A stretch of 64,000 nt of DNA from Mariprofundus erugo. GTDB lineage: Bacteria > Pseudomonadota > Zetaproteobacteria > Mariprofundales > Mariprofundaceae. The notes below the pieces were generated by a model. That model made no database searches and had not been told where the DNA came from. It worked only from the letters and a program-made list of their open reading frames with translations. Position 1 is the stretch's first letter; every line of letters begins with the position of its first letter. Both the position numbers and the translations under genes were made by a program. Where the stretch lies: contig NZ_VBRY01000002.1 of assembly GCF_005818865.1 (NCBI RefSeq), positions 248,001 to 312,000 of the forward strand. The letters are read 5' to 3'. Below are positions 28,658 to 36,592 of this stretch, in pieces.

Positions 28658-29407
28658 ATGACAGGTTCGAAACGCTGCCTGATTGCAGGCAACTGGAAAA
28701 TGAACGGTCTGCTGCAGGAAGCCAGAGACTTTATCGCTGCTTTTGGCAGCAATCCCGCACCGGAAAGCGTCGAAATTGCACTGATGCCTCCATTCACCCT
28801 GTTGCACCCGATGTCGGCACAGCTTGCAGAGATGCAGATCGAACTCGGTGCGCAGAACGTGTACTATGAAGACAAGGGTGCATTCACCGGCTCCATCTGC
28901 CCGCTGATGTTGCGCGATGCAGGCTGCCACTATGTGATTCTCGGTCACTCCGAGCGCCGCAGCATCATTGGCGAAAGCAACGCCCAGATCCGCTCCAAGC
29001 TGAATGCCTCCTGGCTGCACGGCCTTGAGCCGATTCTCTGCATCGGCGAAACACTCGAGCAGCGCGAGCGCGGCATCACCAACATGGTGCTGGCCGAACA
29101 GCTGGCAGTACTCAAGGGCGCGCCTAAAAATGCACCTCTGACCATTGCTTACGAGCCTGTATGGGCGATCGGCACCGGTGTTACCGCAACCAAGGAGCAG
29201 GTCACAGAAACCCACGCATTCGTACATGAGGAGCTTACCCGCCTCGGACACGACTGCCGTGTGCTCTATGGTGGCAGCGTTAATCCGGGCAATGCAGAAG
29301 AGCTTCTTTCATGCCCGGGTGTTGAAGGTGCCCTCGTCGGCGGTGCCAGCCTTAAGGCCGACTCTTTTATGCAAATCGTCAAAGCCGCTATCAACGTAGC
29401 GAGCTAA
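28658..29407 (+). CDS. tpiA: Triosephosphate isomerase
   Basis: Interconverts dihydroxyacetone phosphate and glyceraldehyde 3-phosphate in glycolysis and gluconeogenesis. 249 residues, full length. Catalytic residues are all visible: Asn and Lys in GNWKMN, His in LGHSERR, Glu in AYEPVWAIGTG, and the phosphate-binding YGGSVNPGNA and GALVGGASL loops. The ATG at 28658 has GAGGGG upstream. secG follows 13 bases after the stop; tpiA-secG adjacency is a common bacterial arrangement. Confidence 0.97.
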   Translation: MTGSKRCLIAGNWKMNGLLQEARDFIAAFGSNPAPESVEIALMPPFTLLHPMSAQLAEMQIELGAQNVYYEDKGAFTGSICPLMLRDAGCHYVILGHSERRSIIGESNAQIRSKLNASWLHGLEPILCIGETLEQRERGITNMVLAEQLAVLKGAPKNAPLTIAYEPVWAIGTGVTATKEQVTETHAFVHEELTRLGHDCRVLYGGSVNPGNAEELLSCPGVEGALVGGASLKADSFMQIVKAAINVAS

Positions 29408-29420
29408 GGAGAACTATAAC

Positions 29421-29798
29421 ATGACAACAATCCTGATCATCGTCCATGTGTTGATCGCAGTACTTCTCATCGGGGTCGTACTCGTACAGCGCGGACAGGG
29501 TGCCGATATGGGCGCCTCTTTTGGCGGCGGTGGTGCACAAACCCTGTTCGGCAGCCGTGGTTCCGGTTCATTCCTGGGCAAGGCTACCGGTGGCCTGGCA
29601 GCAGCATTTATGCTGACCAGCCTGACCCTTGCTTTCTTCTCGCAGCAGCAGACCGGCTCGGTTGTTGATCGGGCACTTGCAGGAAAGGCTCCGATACAGC
29701 AGGATGCGGGCGCGCCGGCACAAGAGGGTTTTGATCCGTCAAAACTGAAGAGCGATACGCCGGCATCACCTGCTGACAATCTACCGTCTGCAGAATAA
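29421..29798 (+). CDS. secG: SecG, preprotein translocase subunit
   Basis: 125-residue small inner-membrane subunit that assists SecYE during export. Helix 1 is at residues about 3-20, then VQRGQGADMGASFGGGGAQTLFGSRG, the characteristic cytoplasmic loop, and helix 2 around 52-72. The C-terminal 45 residues are a Pro/Ala-rich tail, somewhat longer than in E. coli. AAGGAG precedes the ATG. tRNA-Leu follows, as it does after secG in many gammaproteobacteria. Confidence 0.95.
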   Translation: MTTILIIVHVLIAVLLIGVVLVQRGQGADMGASFGGGGAQTLFGSRGSGSFLGKATGGLAAAFMLTSLTLAFFSQQQTGSVVDRALAGKAPIQQDAGAPAQEGFDPSKLKSDTPASPADNLPSAE

Positions 29799-29814
29799 GT
29801 TTCACTGTCGATCA

Positions 29815-29828
29815 CGGGCATAAGCCCG
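29815..29828 (+). other. Short hairpin between secG and tRNA-Leu
   Basis: CGGGC, ATAA loop, GCCCG. A five-base stem without a T tract; possibly a processing signal upstream of the tRNA. Confidence 0.3.
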
Positions 29829-29842
29829 GGGCTGACATGAAT

Positions 29843-29929
29843 GCCGAAGTGGTGAAATTGGTAGACACGCCACCTTGAGGTGGTGGTGGGCTAACGCCCT
29901 TGCTGGTTCGAGTCCAGTCTTCGGTACCA
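29843..29929 (+). tRNA. tRNA-Leu (anticodon GAG)
   Basis: 87 bases including an encoded CCA. Acceptor GCCGAAG pairs with CTTCGGT (one G-U). The D arm is TGGTGAAATTGGTAGACACG. The anticodon stem CCACC/GGTGG closes a TTGAGGT loop with anticodon GAG. A long class II variable arm, TGGGCTAACGCCCT, precedes the T arm with GTTCGAGTCC. The AT-rich accessory island starts just after it. Confidence 0.97.
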
Positions 29930-29935
29930 ACGACA

Positions 29936-29974
29936 AGAGGGGATGTGACACTGTCACGTCCCCTCTTTGCTTTT
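29936..29974 (+). terminator. Rho-independent terminator after tRNA-Leu
   Basis: A 15-base stem, AGAGGGGATGTGACA against TGTCACGTCCCCTCT with a single G-U pair, is followed by TTGCTTTT. It begins six bases after the tRNA CCA and closes the tpiA-secG-tRNA unit. Confidence 0.92.
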
Positions 29975-30295
29975 ATGCCCGGCAATCGCCGGCGCGCATG
30001 TCAGCCAACAATGATCATTCGGAAAATGGGTAGCGCCTCATTTATCCCCCGTAACTAGCAACTAAAGAACTGCCCCCATTGTCCTGCCCGAGAAATGGCA
30101 AAGTTGCCTTGATCAGCCAAAATTCGCTGGGAAGGCCTTAATGTAGACCAAGGTTTTTTCCGATTTCTGCCCGGTCGAGCGGAACACGGAGAAAAAACGC
30201 GGTTATTCAGAGTATCCCTTATTGACTCATGCCATCCAAAAGAAAAACTGGGTTCATAATGAAGTAAGCTTGATGAGGGAGGGGCTATTTCTACT
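29975..30295. other. Gene-free left edge of the accessory island
   Basis: 320 bases between the tRNA terminator and the CARF gene with no convincing open frame. A short CCGGC/GCCGG hairpin lies near 29980. I found no second copy of the tRNA 3' end and no complete transposase. A GGGAGGGG purine tract at 30277-30284 is the only clear ribosome-binding feature. No strong promoter is assigned. Confidence 0.5.
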
Positions 30296-31441
30296 TTGAT
30301 TCAGAATGTATCGCGGAGCGCGATACCAAACCTTGTTGCTATTCGAACGTTTAAACCATCCAAGGTCATTTGGGTTTGCCCGGAAGATGCAAAGCAATAT
30401 TGCGAAAGATTATATCAGTGGGCAAAAGCGGAAGTGCCCCAGCAAGAGGTTTGGGCAGTAGAAACCTCTAACCCAAAGAAGTTGTCGTCTCAGTTGTTGG
30501 CGAAGTTTTCCGGCCTCGATTCAGAGGGGCAGTACGTTTACCATTTAAGCAGCGGACCCAAAGTTCTGACATCGATTGGGATGTCGGCTTTCTTACTCAA
30601 TTTCGATCAGAAGCATGGTGAGGTCATCGTCTATGATGAACCGAATCAGTCATTTGATGTGCTCTACCCTACCGAACGCGATGATCAATATCCCAGTGAA
30701 CTGGTTTCCCTGGAAGAGATGCTTAAGGCGCATGGCAATTCGTATGATCGGAATCGCCCCATGCGTTCGACACATACGTGTCAGAAAAGGTTACCGCATG
30801 TTGAGCAGCTCAAAGCACTCTCTCCAGATGTGAAGCGGGCAATGAAGGGAAAAGTACTCAATGGACTGCATGCTCCGGATTCAACTCACCGTGAGTTCTC
30901 TCTGGTCAGTAAGAAGAGTGGAAAAACCATCCACGAATTTCCAGAGCCATTGATCCGTGCGTTTCGGATAGTCGGAGAGATTGGCTTACTGAAGAATCTG
31001 ACGATTGGTTCGAGTGGTCATCTGAGCTTTTCAGCTCAGGACAATAATGTGTATGGGTACATCAATGGCGGATGGCTCGAAGATTGGGTTGGTGGCGTGC
31101 TGGCAGACCTTGAATGGTCGGGAGCCGGGGTTGGCGTTCAAGTGTTGATGGATGCGGCCTTGTCCAATAATGACAGCCAGGAAATCGATTTCCTTGGCGC
31201 CAGAAACAACAAGCTTGTGTACCTGTCCTGCAAGCATACGGCCAAGCTGACTTCGGACGAATTGTTTGAACTGGATTCACTTCGTGATGATCTGTGTGGT
31301 GACGGAAATTTTACGATAGGAATCGTCCATGCCGGGGCAATTGGTTTGGGGATGATGGATAAGGCCAAGCGTCTGAATATCAATGTGATCAACCCTTGGG
31401 CCAAGAATGCTGCGCAAGAATTAAAGCGGATCATTTCATAA
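30296..31441 (+). CDS. CARF-domain nuclease of the Card1/Can2 (DUF1887) type
   Basis: 381 residues. The N-terminal half (about 1-130) resembles the CARF domain of Can2/Card1: SAIPNLVAIRTFKPSKVIWV at the start, and YHLSSGPKVLTSIGMSAFLL where relatives have the TGGTKPM ligand loop. The C-terminal half (about 240-381) is a PD-(D/E)xK nuclease of the DUF1887 kind, with GGWLEDWV, the acidic QEIDFLG and YLSCKHT. The Glu usual in the ExK position reads Ser. Known Card1/Can2 enzymes cut DNA or RNA when cyclic oligoadenylate from a type III CRISPR complex binds the CARF domain. No cas gene or array is visible here. The start is taken as TTG at 30296; an ATT at 30287, closer to the GGGAGGGG tract, would restore a fuller first strand. 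Base composition is lower in G+C than flanking genes. The STAND gene follows after 59 bases. Confidence 0.85.
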   Translation: MIQNVSRSAIPNLVAIRTFKPSKVIWVCPEDAKQYCERLYQWAKAEVPQQEVWAVETSNPKKLSSQLLAKFSGLDSEGQYVYHLSSGPKVLTSIGMSAFLLNFDQKHGEVIVYDEPNQSFDVLYPTERDDQYPSELVSLEEMLKAHGNSYDRNRPMRSTHTCQKRLPHVEQLKALSPDVKRAMKGKVLNGLHAPDSTHREFSLVSKKSGKTIHEFPEPLIRAFRIVGEIGLLKNLTIGSSGHLSFSAQDNNVYGYINGGWLEDWVGGVLADLEWSGAGVGVQVLMDAALSNNDSQEIDFLGARNNKLVYLSCKHTAKLTSDELFELDSLRDDLCGDGNFTIGIVHAGAIGLGMMDKAKRLNINVINPWAKNAAQELKRIIS

Positions 31442-31447
31442 GGCGAT

Positions 31448-31461
31448 ACAGGATTTGTCCG
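31448..31461 (+). repeat. 14-base near-repeat, left copy
   Basis: ACAGGATTTGTCCG lies seven bases after the CARF-gene stop and recurs with one change at 35116-35129, just after the STAND-gene stop. Confidence 0.5.
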
Positions 31462-31500
31462 TAGAACGTCTAATCTCAGCATTCCATAGGAGAAGAAGTA

Positions 31501-34500
31501 ATGGCAATCGGTGATCGGAAGAAGAGTGATGAGTTGTTCGACACAAAGGCGCTGCAAGAGCGGCGCAACAAGCGAGCACTGCGTCTTTTCACGAATCGTG
31601 ACGATGAACGAGATTTGCTGAAAAGATATTTTCATACGATCGGCACGGATGGAGAAGAACTTGAAGGGCCAGTTCTGAACTTCTGGGGTGTTGGTGGTGT
31701 CGGTAAGAGCACCCTTCTTAAAAGAGCGTGGGAAGAGTTCGAGGAAGAGCATCCTGACAGTTCATTGCGCCTAATCCACATCGACCTGGATTCGGACAAG
31801 AGCGAATCTCTTTCTCCGATTGAACTGTTATGGAAATTGCGATCCCTAGTTTTCAAATATGGGAAGGTCTCATTTCCTCTATTCGATCTTCTCTATGTGA
31901 AATATAAAAAGTTGAACGATGAACCAGTTGATGTAAAAACAGGTCCGTTGCTTTCCACTATTGAGAAATTGAGGGATGCGTCGGACATTGGGAGTAATTT
32001 TGCCGACGTTCTGGAGAAAGTGACTGGTTCAACCGCTCTTACTGTTGTGATTGGCAAGCATGTCATCAGTGCTGTGTGGGGTAAGTTCAAGCAAAGCTCT
32101 TCGGCAAAAGCTATCAGCTTTAATCTCGACGATATTGATGAGTTAAAGGTGGCCGATTTCGAAAAGATTCTGCCTGAAGTTCTGGCTGCCGAGATGGGCG
32201 CTTATCTTGTATCTGCCAATCGAACGATCTGTATCGCGCTGGATGGTTATGAACGTGTCCGGAAGCCGGTAGAGAAGCTGCTGGTGGAGCACTTTATTTC
32301 GCGGTTACTGACTAACCCTGATTACTATCCACATGTTGGAATTTTAGTAATGGGACGTAACGAACTGGATTGGTCTGAATATGATTCGGCTCTTCAGGAG
32401 CTGCTGGATGACGGTAGCGATGAGCATTGGAACCCATATCTAGATCAACATCGGCTTGGCGGATTGAGCAAAAGCTATGCAAAGCAGTTTCTTGACGTTG
32501 CAGTTGAGCTTTACCAGGAGGAAAAGCGGGATGATCTGGCGACTCTTGTCCGAGACAACAGGGATGAGATTGCAGCAGCCTCGATGGAAGCAGGAACCGA
32601 GGGTACGGAGTCTTATCATCCCTTCCACCTTGATCTGTGCCTGGAGCAGATCGAGAAACAGCGAGCTGGTTTTGATGCCGGAAAACACCTTGGCAAGACA
32701 CCCAAGGAACTAAGAACCCGCTTTCTGAAGTATCTGGATGATAATAGCCGGGAATGGCATTACGCATTTGCACTTTGTGGTGAGTTCGACGAGGAGCTAT
32801 TTAGTTATCTGGTTGATAAAAAATCGATCTCGGGTTCATTGCAGGAGTTCTATCGCTTCGTTTTGGGTTACTCCTATGTTACGCCTCAGAATGGCGAGAA
32901 TTCTTTCAAGTTTCATCGACTGATGCAGAACTCGTTAATCGCAGACATTGCATCCAGAAATGAGATTGATCGGGATATCCTAAGAAAGAGTGTGCTGGAA
33001 AAACTGATTGGATTTTATGACAGCAGATTCGTTGGTCGGAAGCTTGAAGCTTTGCTAAAAGAGGGGTTCGAATATTATCAGCGAGCCACCGACATGCTTA
33101 TTCATTCTGTACGAGCAAACGTAATTTCTTTGAGTGAGGCTAGCCAAAAGGCGGTGGAGTGGGATAAGGCATTTTCATCGGCTTTCTTGCCCGTGCGTGA
33201 ACTTTGCGTAAGGAAGTGGCTATTGCTGAAGAGCGAACTTCTTGGTGATGACACCCTTCAGGTAGCAGATAGTTTATACGCCTTAGGTTTGATGTTGGCA
33301 AAACAGGGCAAGTACGACGAATCAGAGCAGGCCTTGAAATCAGCTTTGGAAACTCGTGTCAGTGCACTTGGCGAGGATCATTCGCAAGTAAGCACAATAC
33401 GTCATGAGCTGGCCTTGGTGCTTAAGGCGAAAGGTAACTACATAGAAGCGAAAGAGCAGCTTTCTAAGTCTCTATGGATTAAACGCCACTCTGAGAGCCT
33501 GCCTGAGGACAGGTTCACCAAATTGAACAACTTGGCTCTGATATTAATGACACAGCGTAATTACGACGGCGCTGTCCGACTATTATGCAAATCGCTCGCC
33601 ATGAAAGTATCTCAATATGGCGAAAGCTCCTCTGAATTGGTTGGTGTCCTGGATAATTTGGCTATAGCCATGGATAAGCAGTGCAACTATCACTATGTAT
33701 ATGCGTTGCATAATAAGTCTTTGGAGATAAAGCGCGCTTGCTACGGGAATGTAGATCTTAGTATCGCGAAAAGCCTGAGTTATTTGGGTTTTATTATGGA
33801 TGTTTATGCAAACGATCTCGCAGCGGAGAAAATGTTGCGAGAGTCTTTGGGTATTTATCGCCAGATGCTGGGGGATGACAACCCGGAAGTGGCAACCGGC
33901 ATGAAAAACTTGGCGGTCGTGCTAGCACATAGGCAGCAATACGTAGAAGCTGAATCCCTGTTCCGTGAGGCTATTTCTTTAAAGAAAAAACTTCATGGCG
34001 AACCTTTGGATGTAGCGGATTGCATATTTGATCTGGCTATGATGATGGAAGAACTTAAAAGGTATCAGGAAGCTGAACTGTTGTTGCGCGAGGCGCTACA
34101 AATTGCTCGCAGGTCTCTTGGCGATGAGAATGACAGGGTTGTTCACTTTTTGTATAGGCTTATGGATGTGCTTAGACGCCAAGGAAAAGTCGATGATGAG
34201 GTTGAAAGACTTTATTCCAACTGGAGTGAAAGCGATCCCTTTCATGTTCCAATGATTGCGACTGATCTAGATCGTAATTTGGAGAAGATGGCCCTAGGAA
34301 ATGATGCAAAAGAAATGAACAAAGTGGCGGAAGCAAGTAAATACGATAGCAGAGGCCTAAGGTTCAGGGATAAATTCAGCAGAGCAAACGAAAAAATTGG
34401 GTTGTTCGAACGTCTTGAGGCTCTTGATGAGCAAGAAGCATGCGAAATGAGCCTAAAGGATATATTAATCGATATTGGTATCGAGGCTGATGGAATTCCA

Positions 34501-35112
34501 GCAGCATCATATGTCTCATATGATGATTTGGACCTCTTTGAGATAGCAAAAATCTATATTCCATCTCTAGCAGCTTCGATAATTGATGCCACTGGTGCTG
34601 GGATTTATTTAGATCCTTATAGCAAATTTGATGGGTGGATTGTTAAGGGAAGCGTTGCTATTGCGAATGGATCTGGCCCGATAATGGATAGCTCTTTGGA
34701 AACAATGCTTGCTTGGGCAAAAATCCCGTTTCTTCAAGTTGACACCTTTATAGACTATGGAAATTATGAAGAGATACGTTATTCAATTTTTTGCCCTGGG
34801 ATTGGAGGGGAAGACGACCTTAAACTATCAGGCACGTTAGATGGCGATACTGACTTTGATATGGATGATATAATTCTCGCGGCCTGTGAGGAATCAATTG
34901 ATTTCAACAAGTGGAATACTGGGCATGATTGGGCTGAATCGTCCAAGCGCTTAAAGCGGCTTGCTTCTCAAGCAAAAATAGAGAATCGAGATTGGGCCAG
35001 TGTAGTTGGTAATAATGAATCTCATTGGTTGGACAACTATTCGGATGAAGATATTGAATCCATGAAGACTTCTCATGAACCAAATGAGGCAGACGAAGAC
35101 ACGCCTTTCTAA
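31501..35112 (+). CDS. STAND ATPase with TPR repeats and unknown C-terminal domain
   Basis: 1203-residue cytoplasmic protein. Residues about 30-330 form a STAND-type P-loop NTPase: Walker A GVGGVGKST at 63-71, Walker B ICIALDGY at 243-250, and an arginine in VMGRNELDW near 284. A helical and winged-helix-like region follows, with FKFHRLMQNSLI typical of NB-ARC/TPR proteins. About seven 42-residue TPRs of kinesin-light-chain style run from about 590 to 895. The last 280 residues are acidic and not recognised. STAND proteins oligomerise when the repeat region meets a trigger and are common in phage defence (Avs) and regulation. No effector domain is seen at the N-terminus, so the adjacent CARF nuclease is the natural effector candidate. 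A 60-base sample at 34561-34620 has 25 G/C, against 38 at 56101-56160, supporting horizontal origin. AGGAGAAG precedes the ATG. Confidence 0.85.
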   Translation: MAIGDRKKSDELFDTKALQERRNKRALRLFTNRDDERDLLKRYFHTIGTDGEELEGPVLNFWGVGGVGKSTLLKRAWEEFEEEHPDSSLRLIHIDLDSDKSESLSPIELLWKLRSLVFKYGKVSFPLFDLLYVKYKKLNDEPVDVKTGPLLSTIEKLRDASDIGSNFADVLEKVTGSTALTVVIGKHVISAVWGKFKQSSSAKAISFNLDDIDELKVADFEKILPEVLAAEMGAYLVSANRTICIALDGYERVRKPVEKLLVEHFISRLLTNPDYYPHVGILVMGRNELDWSEYDSALQELLDDGSDEHWNPYLDQHRLGGLSKSYAKQFLDVAVELYQEEKRDDLATLVRDNRDEIAAASMEAGTEGTESYHPFHLDLCLEQIEKQRAGFDAGKHLGKTPKELRTRFLKYLDDNSREWHYAFALCGEFDEELFSYLVDKKSISGSLQEFYRFVLGYSYVTPQNGENSFKFHRLMQNSLIADIASRNEIDRDILRKSVLEKLIGFYDSRFVGRKLEALLKEGFEYYQRATDMLIHSVRANVISLSEASQKAVEWDKAFSSAFLPVRELCVRKWLLLKSELLGDDTLQVADSLYALGLMLAKQGKYDESEQALKSALETRVSALGEDHSQVSTIRHELALVLKAKGNYIEAKEQLSKSLWIKRHSESLPEDRFTKLNNLALILMTQRNYDGAVRLLCKSLAMKVSQYGESSSELVGVLDNLAIAMDKQCNYHYVYALHNKSLEIKRACYGNVDLSIAKSLSYLGFIMDVYANDLAAEKMLRESLGIYRQMLGDDNPEVATGMKNLAVVLAHRQQYVEAESLFREAISLKKKLHGEPLDVADCIFDLAMMMEELKRYQEAELLLREALQIARRSLGDENDRVVHFLYRLMDVLRRQGKVDDEVERLYSNWSESDPFHVPMIATDLDRNLEKMALGNDAKEMNKVAEASKYDSRGLRFRDKFSRANEKIGLFERLEALDEQEACEMSLKDILIDIGIEADGIPAASYVSYDDLDLFEIAKIYIPSLAASIIDATGAGIYLDPYSKFDGWIVKGSVAIANGSGPIMDSSLETMLAWAKIPFLQVDTFIDYGNYEEIRYSIFCPGIGGEDDLKLSGTLDGDTDFDMDDIILAACEESIDFNKWNTGHDWAESSKRLKRLASQAKIENRDWASVVGNNESHWLDNYSDEDIESMKTSHEPNEADEDTPF

Positions 35113-35115
35113 GTG

Positions 35116-35129
35116 ACAGGTTTTGTCCG
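35116..35129 (+). repeat. 14-base near-repeat, right copy
   Basis: ACAGGTTTTGTCCG, 13 of 14 bases identical to 31448-31461. The two copies bracket the STAND gene closely. Confidence 0.5.
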
Positions 35130-35194
35130 GCTGGACTGGATACTTCACCAATACGGGGGGACCCGAACATTTAATTTGGTGAGGTATTTAAAAC

Positions 35195-35452
35195 ATGACG
35201 ACGAATTTCTTTAAGCCGGTCGTCGCAGTAATCGCTCTTATTTCGCTTTGGATGTTGAGCGGCTGTGCCGCTACGCAGACGGCGATTTCCAAACGCAATC
35301 TCGATGTGCAGACCAAGATGAGTTCCACGGTGTTCCTGGACCCGGTTGCTCCTGAAAAAATGACGATCTTTGTGCAGGTTCGCAACACTTCGGACAAGCA
35401 ACTTGAGCTTGATGGTGCCATCCGCACAGCCATTCAGGGCCACTGCACATAG
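35195..35452 (+). pseudogene. traT: Truncated TraT-like complement-resistance lipoprotein
   Basis: 85 residues against about 240 in TraT. A lipoprotein signal with the lipobox LSGC is intact. It is followed by CAATQTAISKRNLDVQTKMSSTVFLDP and VQVRNTSDKQ, which align with the start of F-plasmid TraT. TraT sits in the outer membrane of conjugative-plasmid hosts, where it acts in surface exclusion and serum resistance. Here the frame ends abruptly at a TAG lying inside a 12-base direct repeat, so two thirds of the protein are missing. GTGAGG precedes the ATG, and a shortened lipoprotein might still be made. A plasmid or integrative-element origin for this end of the island is likely. Confidence 0.75.
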
Positions 35453-35470
35453 GGGGCATGCACATAGGGG
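35444..35470 (+). repeat. Duplicated 12-mer at the break in traT
   Basis: TGCACATAGGGG occurs at 35444-35455 and again at 35459-35470; the first copy contains the premature stop of traT. The second is followed by TCAGGACTCG. The pattern suggests the end of an inserted and lost element. Confidence 0.6.
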
Positions 35471-35765
35471 TCAGGACTCGTTTCGCGCATTTTCATCGGC
35501 GGATTTAAGGATACGACTCTCCGTTAAATGGTGCAGTCCGCAATAAGTTGCAATCTCGCATGGTATAGCCGTGTTTCCTGCAGGCTTCCCGTATTCAGTC
35601 GCCTCGCTCCCTCAATCACTCCCCGAACCCTTCGATCCGAACGATGGAACAGAGTGACAGCTGCGATTCTCAGCCCCCCAGCACTGCCAGTTGCGTTTGA
35701 ACGCATTGGACGCCAAGCTTGGCAAGCAGCATAATGTGGAGACATTGCTGCCCGAATGAGGTGCC
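35471..35765. other. Gene-free right edge of the accessory island
   Basis: About 295 bases with only short open frames on both strands (up to about 70 codons) that lack ribosome-binding sites and recognisable similarity. It probably holds remnants of mobile DNA between traT and the conserved rsbW-like gene. Confidence 0.45.
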
Positions 35766-36266
35766 ATGACAGCTAACCCATGGATACAGGACGTCGCGTT
35801 CCCGGACTGTGAAAACAGCCATGTAGGCAAGATTTGCCTGCAAATGAACTGCAACAGCGATTGTGTACATATCCTGCGCTCCATTGTGGCTGTCATGACT
35901 GCACGCACCGGCATGAGCGAACTGCAAAGCAATCGCGTTGCAATTGCCGTGGATGAACTGTTTGCCAATATCGCCAGCCATGCCTATGACGGAAAACCGG
36001 GTAAAGTCGAGTTTGAGTGTCGCATTGATGAAAGCAGCGACAGTGGCGGCGAGCTCATTATCGACCTCCGGGACTACGCCTCATGCAACTGGAGCGGCTG
36101 CCTGGAAGAGGCCGCATCCCGCACCATCGATCACGAAAACCCCTGTCCGGGCGGACTGGGATTAAAACTCATATGCGCTGTGGTTGACGAATGTGAGCAT
36201 ACACGCTTGCCTGATGGCAATCACTGGCGCCTTATTTTCAAATTTAACGGGAGAACAAACACATGA
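35766..36266 (+). CDS. RsbW-like serine-protein kinase / anti-sigma factor (HATPase_c_2)
   Basis: 166-residue GHKL ATPase of the RsbW/SpoIIAB type. The N box is AVDELFANIASHAYD near residue 60, and the G2 region GGLGLKLICAVVDE lies near 130. The G1 box is weak (RDYA in place of DxGxG). Such kinases phosphorylate a STAS partner and often sequester a sigma factor or regulate an output protein. The STAS gene overlaps its stop codon (ATGA), so the pair forms a partner-switching module; its target is not encoded nearby. GAGGTG precedes the ATG. Confidence 0.87.
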   Translation: MTANPWIQDVAFPDCENSHVGKICLQMNCNSDCVHILRSIVAVMTARTGMSELQSNRVAIAVDELFANIASHAYDGKPGKVEFECRIDESSDSGGELIIDLRDYASCNWSGCLEEAASRTIDHENPCPGGLGLKLICAVVDECEHTRLPDGNHWRLIFKFNGRTNT

Positions 36267-36592
36267 ATGTTAAGCTGACATGCGAGCGGATTGATCAGGA
36301 TCAGCATACCGTACTGTTGCGTGTGAGCGGCGATGTCACCATACACACCTCTCCCCGCCTCAGAGAGCAGCTTAAGCCTCTTTTTTCAGCCAGCATGAAG
36401 CAGATCCGCGTCGCTCTTGATGGCGTAGGTTTTATGGACTCATCCGGCATCGCCACCCTTGTCGAAGGGCTGCAATGGGCCCGGATGACCGGTGGTCGCT
36501 TTGTCCTCTCCGGCCTGAGTGAAAACGTACGCGATGTATTTGAACTGGCCAAACTGGATACCGTTTTTGAAATCGAGAGCATCCCGGCATGA
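36263..36592 (+). CDS. STAS domain anti-anti-sigma factor
   Basis: 109-residue single STAS domain. The phosphorylatable serine is in the conserved [13 protein letters not shown] loop near residue 60, and [25 protein letters not shown] matches the C-terminal helix of SpoIIAA-like proteins. It is expected to be the substrate of the preceding RsbW-like kinase. Its start overlaps the kinase stop, and its own stop overlaps the ubiD start, so all three are coupled in translation. Confidence 0.92.
   Translation: MNVKLTCERIDQDQHTVLLRVSGDVTIHTSPRLREQLKPLFSASMKQIRVALDGVGFMDSSGIATLVEGLQWARMTGGRFVLSGLSENVRDVFELAKLDTVFEIESIPA

Noticed and set aside
29980-30060. Insertion-sequence end near CATTCGGAAAATGGG
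   Set aside because: It vaguely recalls IS21-type termini, but no inverted partner and no transposase were found.
29930-35500. CRISPR array or cas genes near the CARF nuclease
   Set aside because: Read both sides for regularly spaced direct repeats and for Cas10, Csm/Cmr or Cas6 proteins; none found in the window.
35524-35745. Possible REP-associated transposase remnant on the minus strand
   Set aside because: The 70-odd codons show no catalytic HUH motif or Tyr signature and no ribosome site; similarity could not be recognised.
29905-35760. Attachment-site duplication of the tRNA-Leu 3' end
   Set aside because: No second GTTCGAGTCCAGTCTTCGG or close variant was seen downstream; without it or an integrase an att site cannot be claimed.
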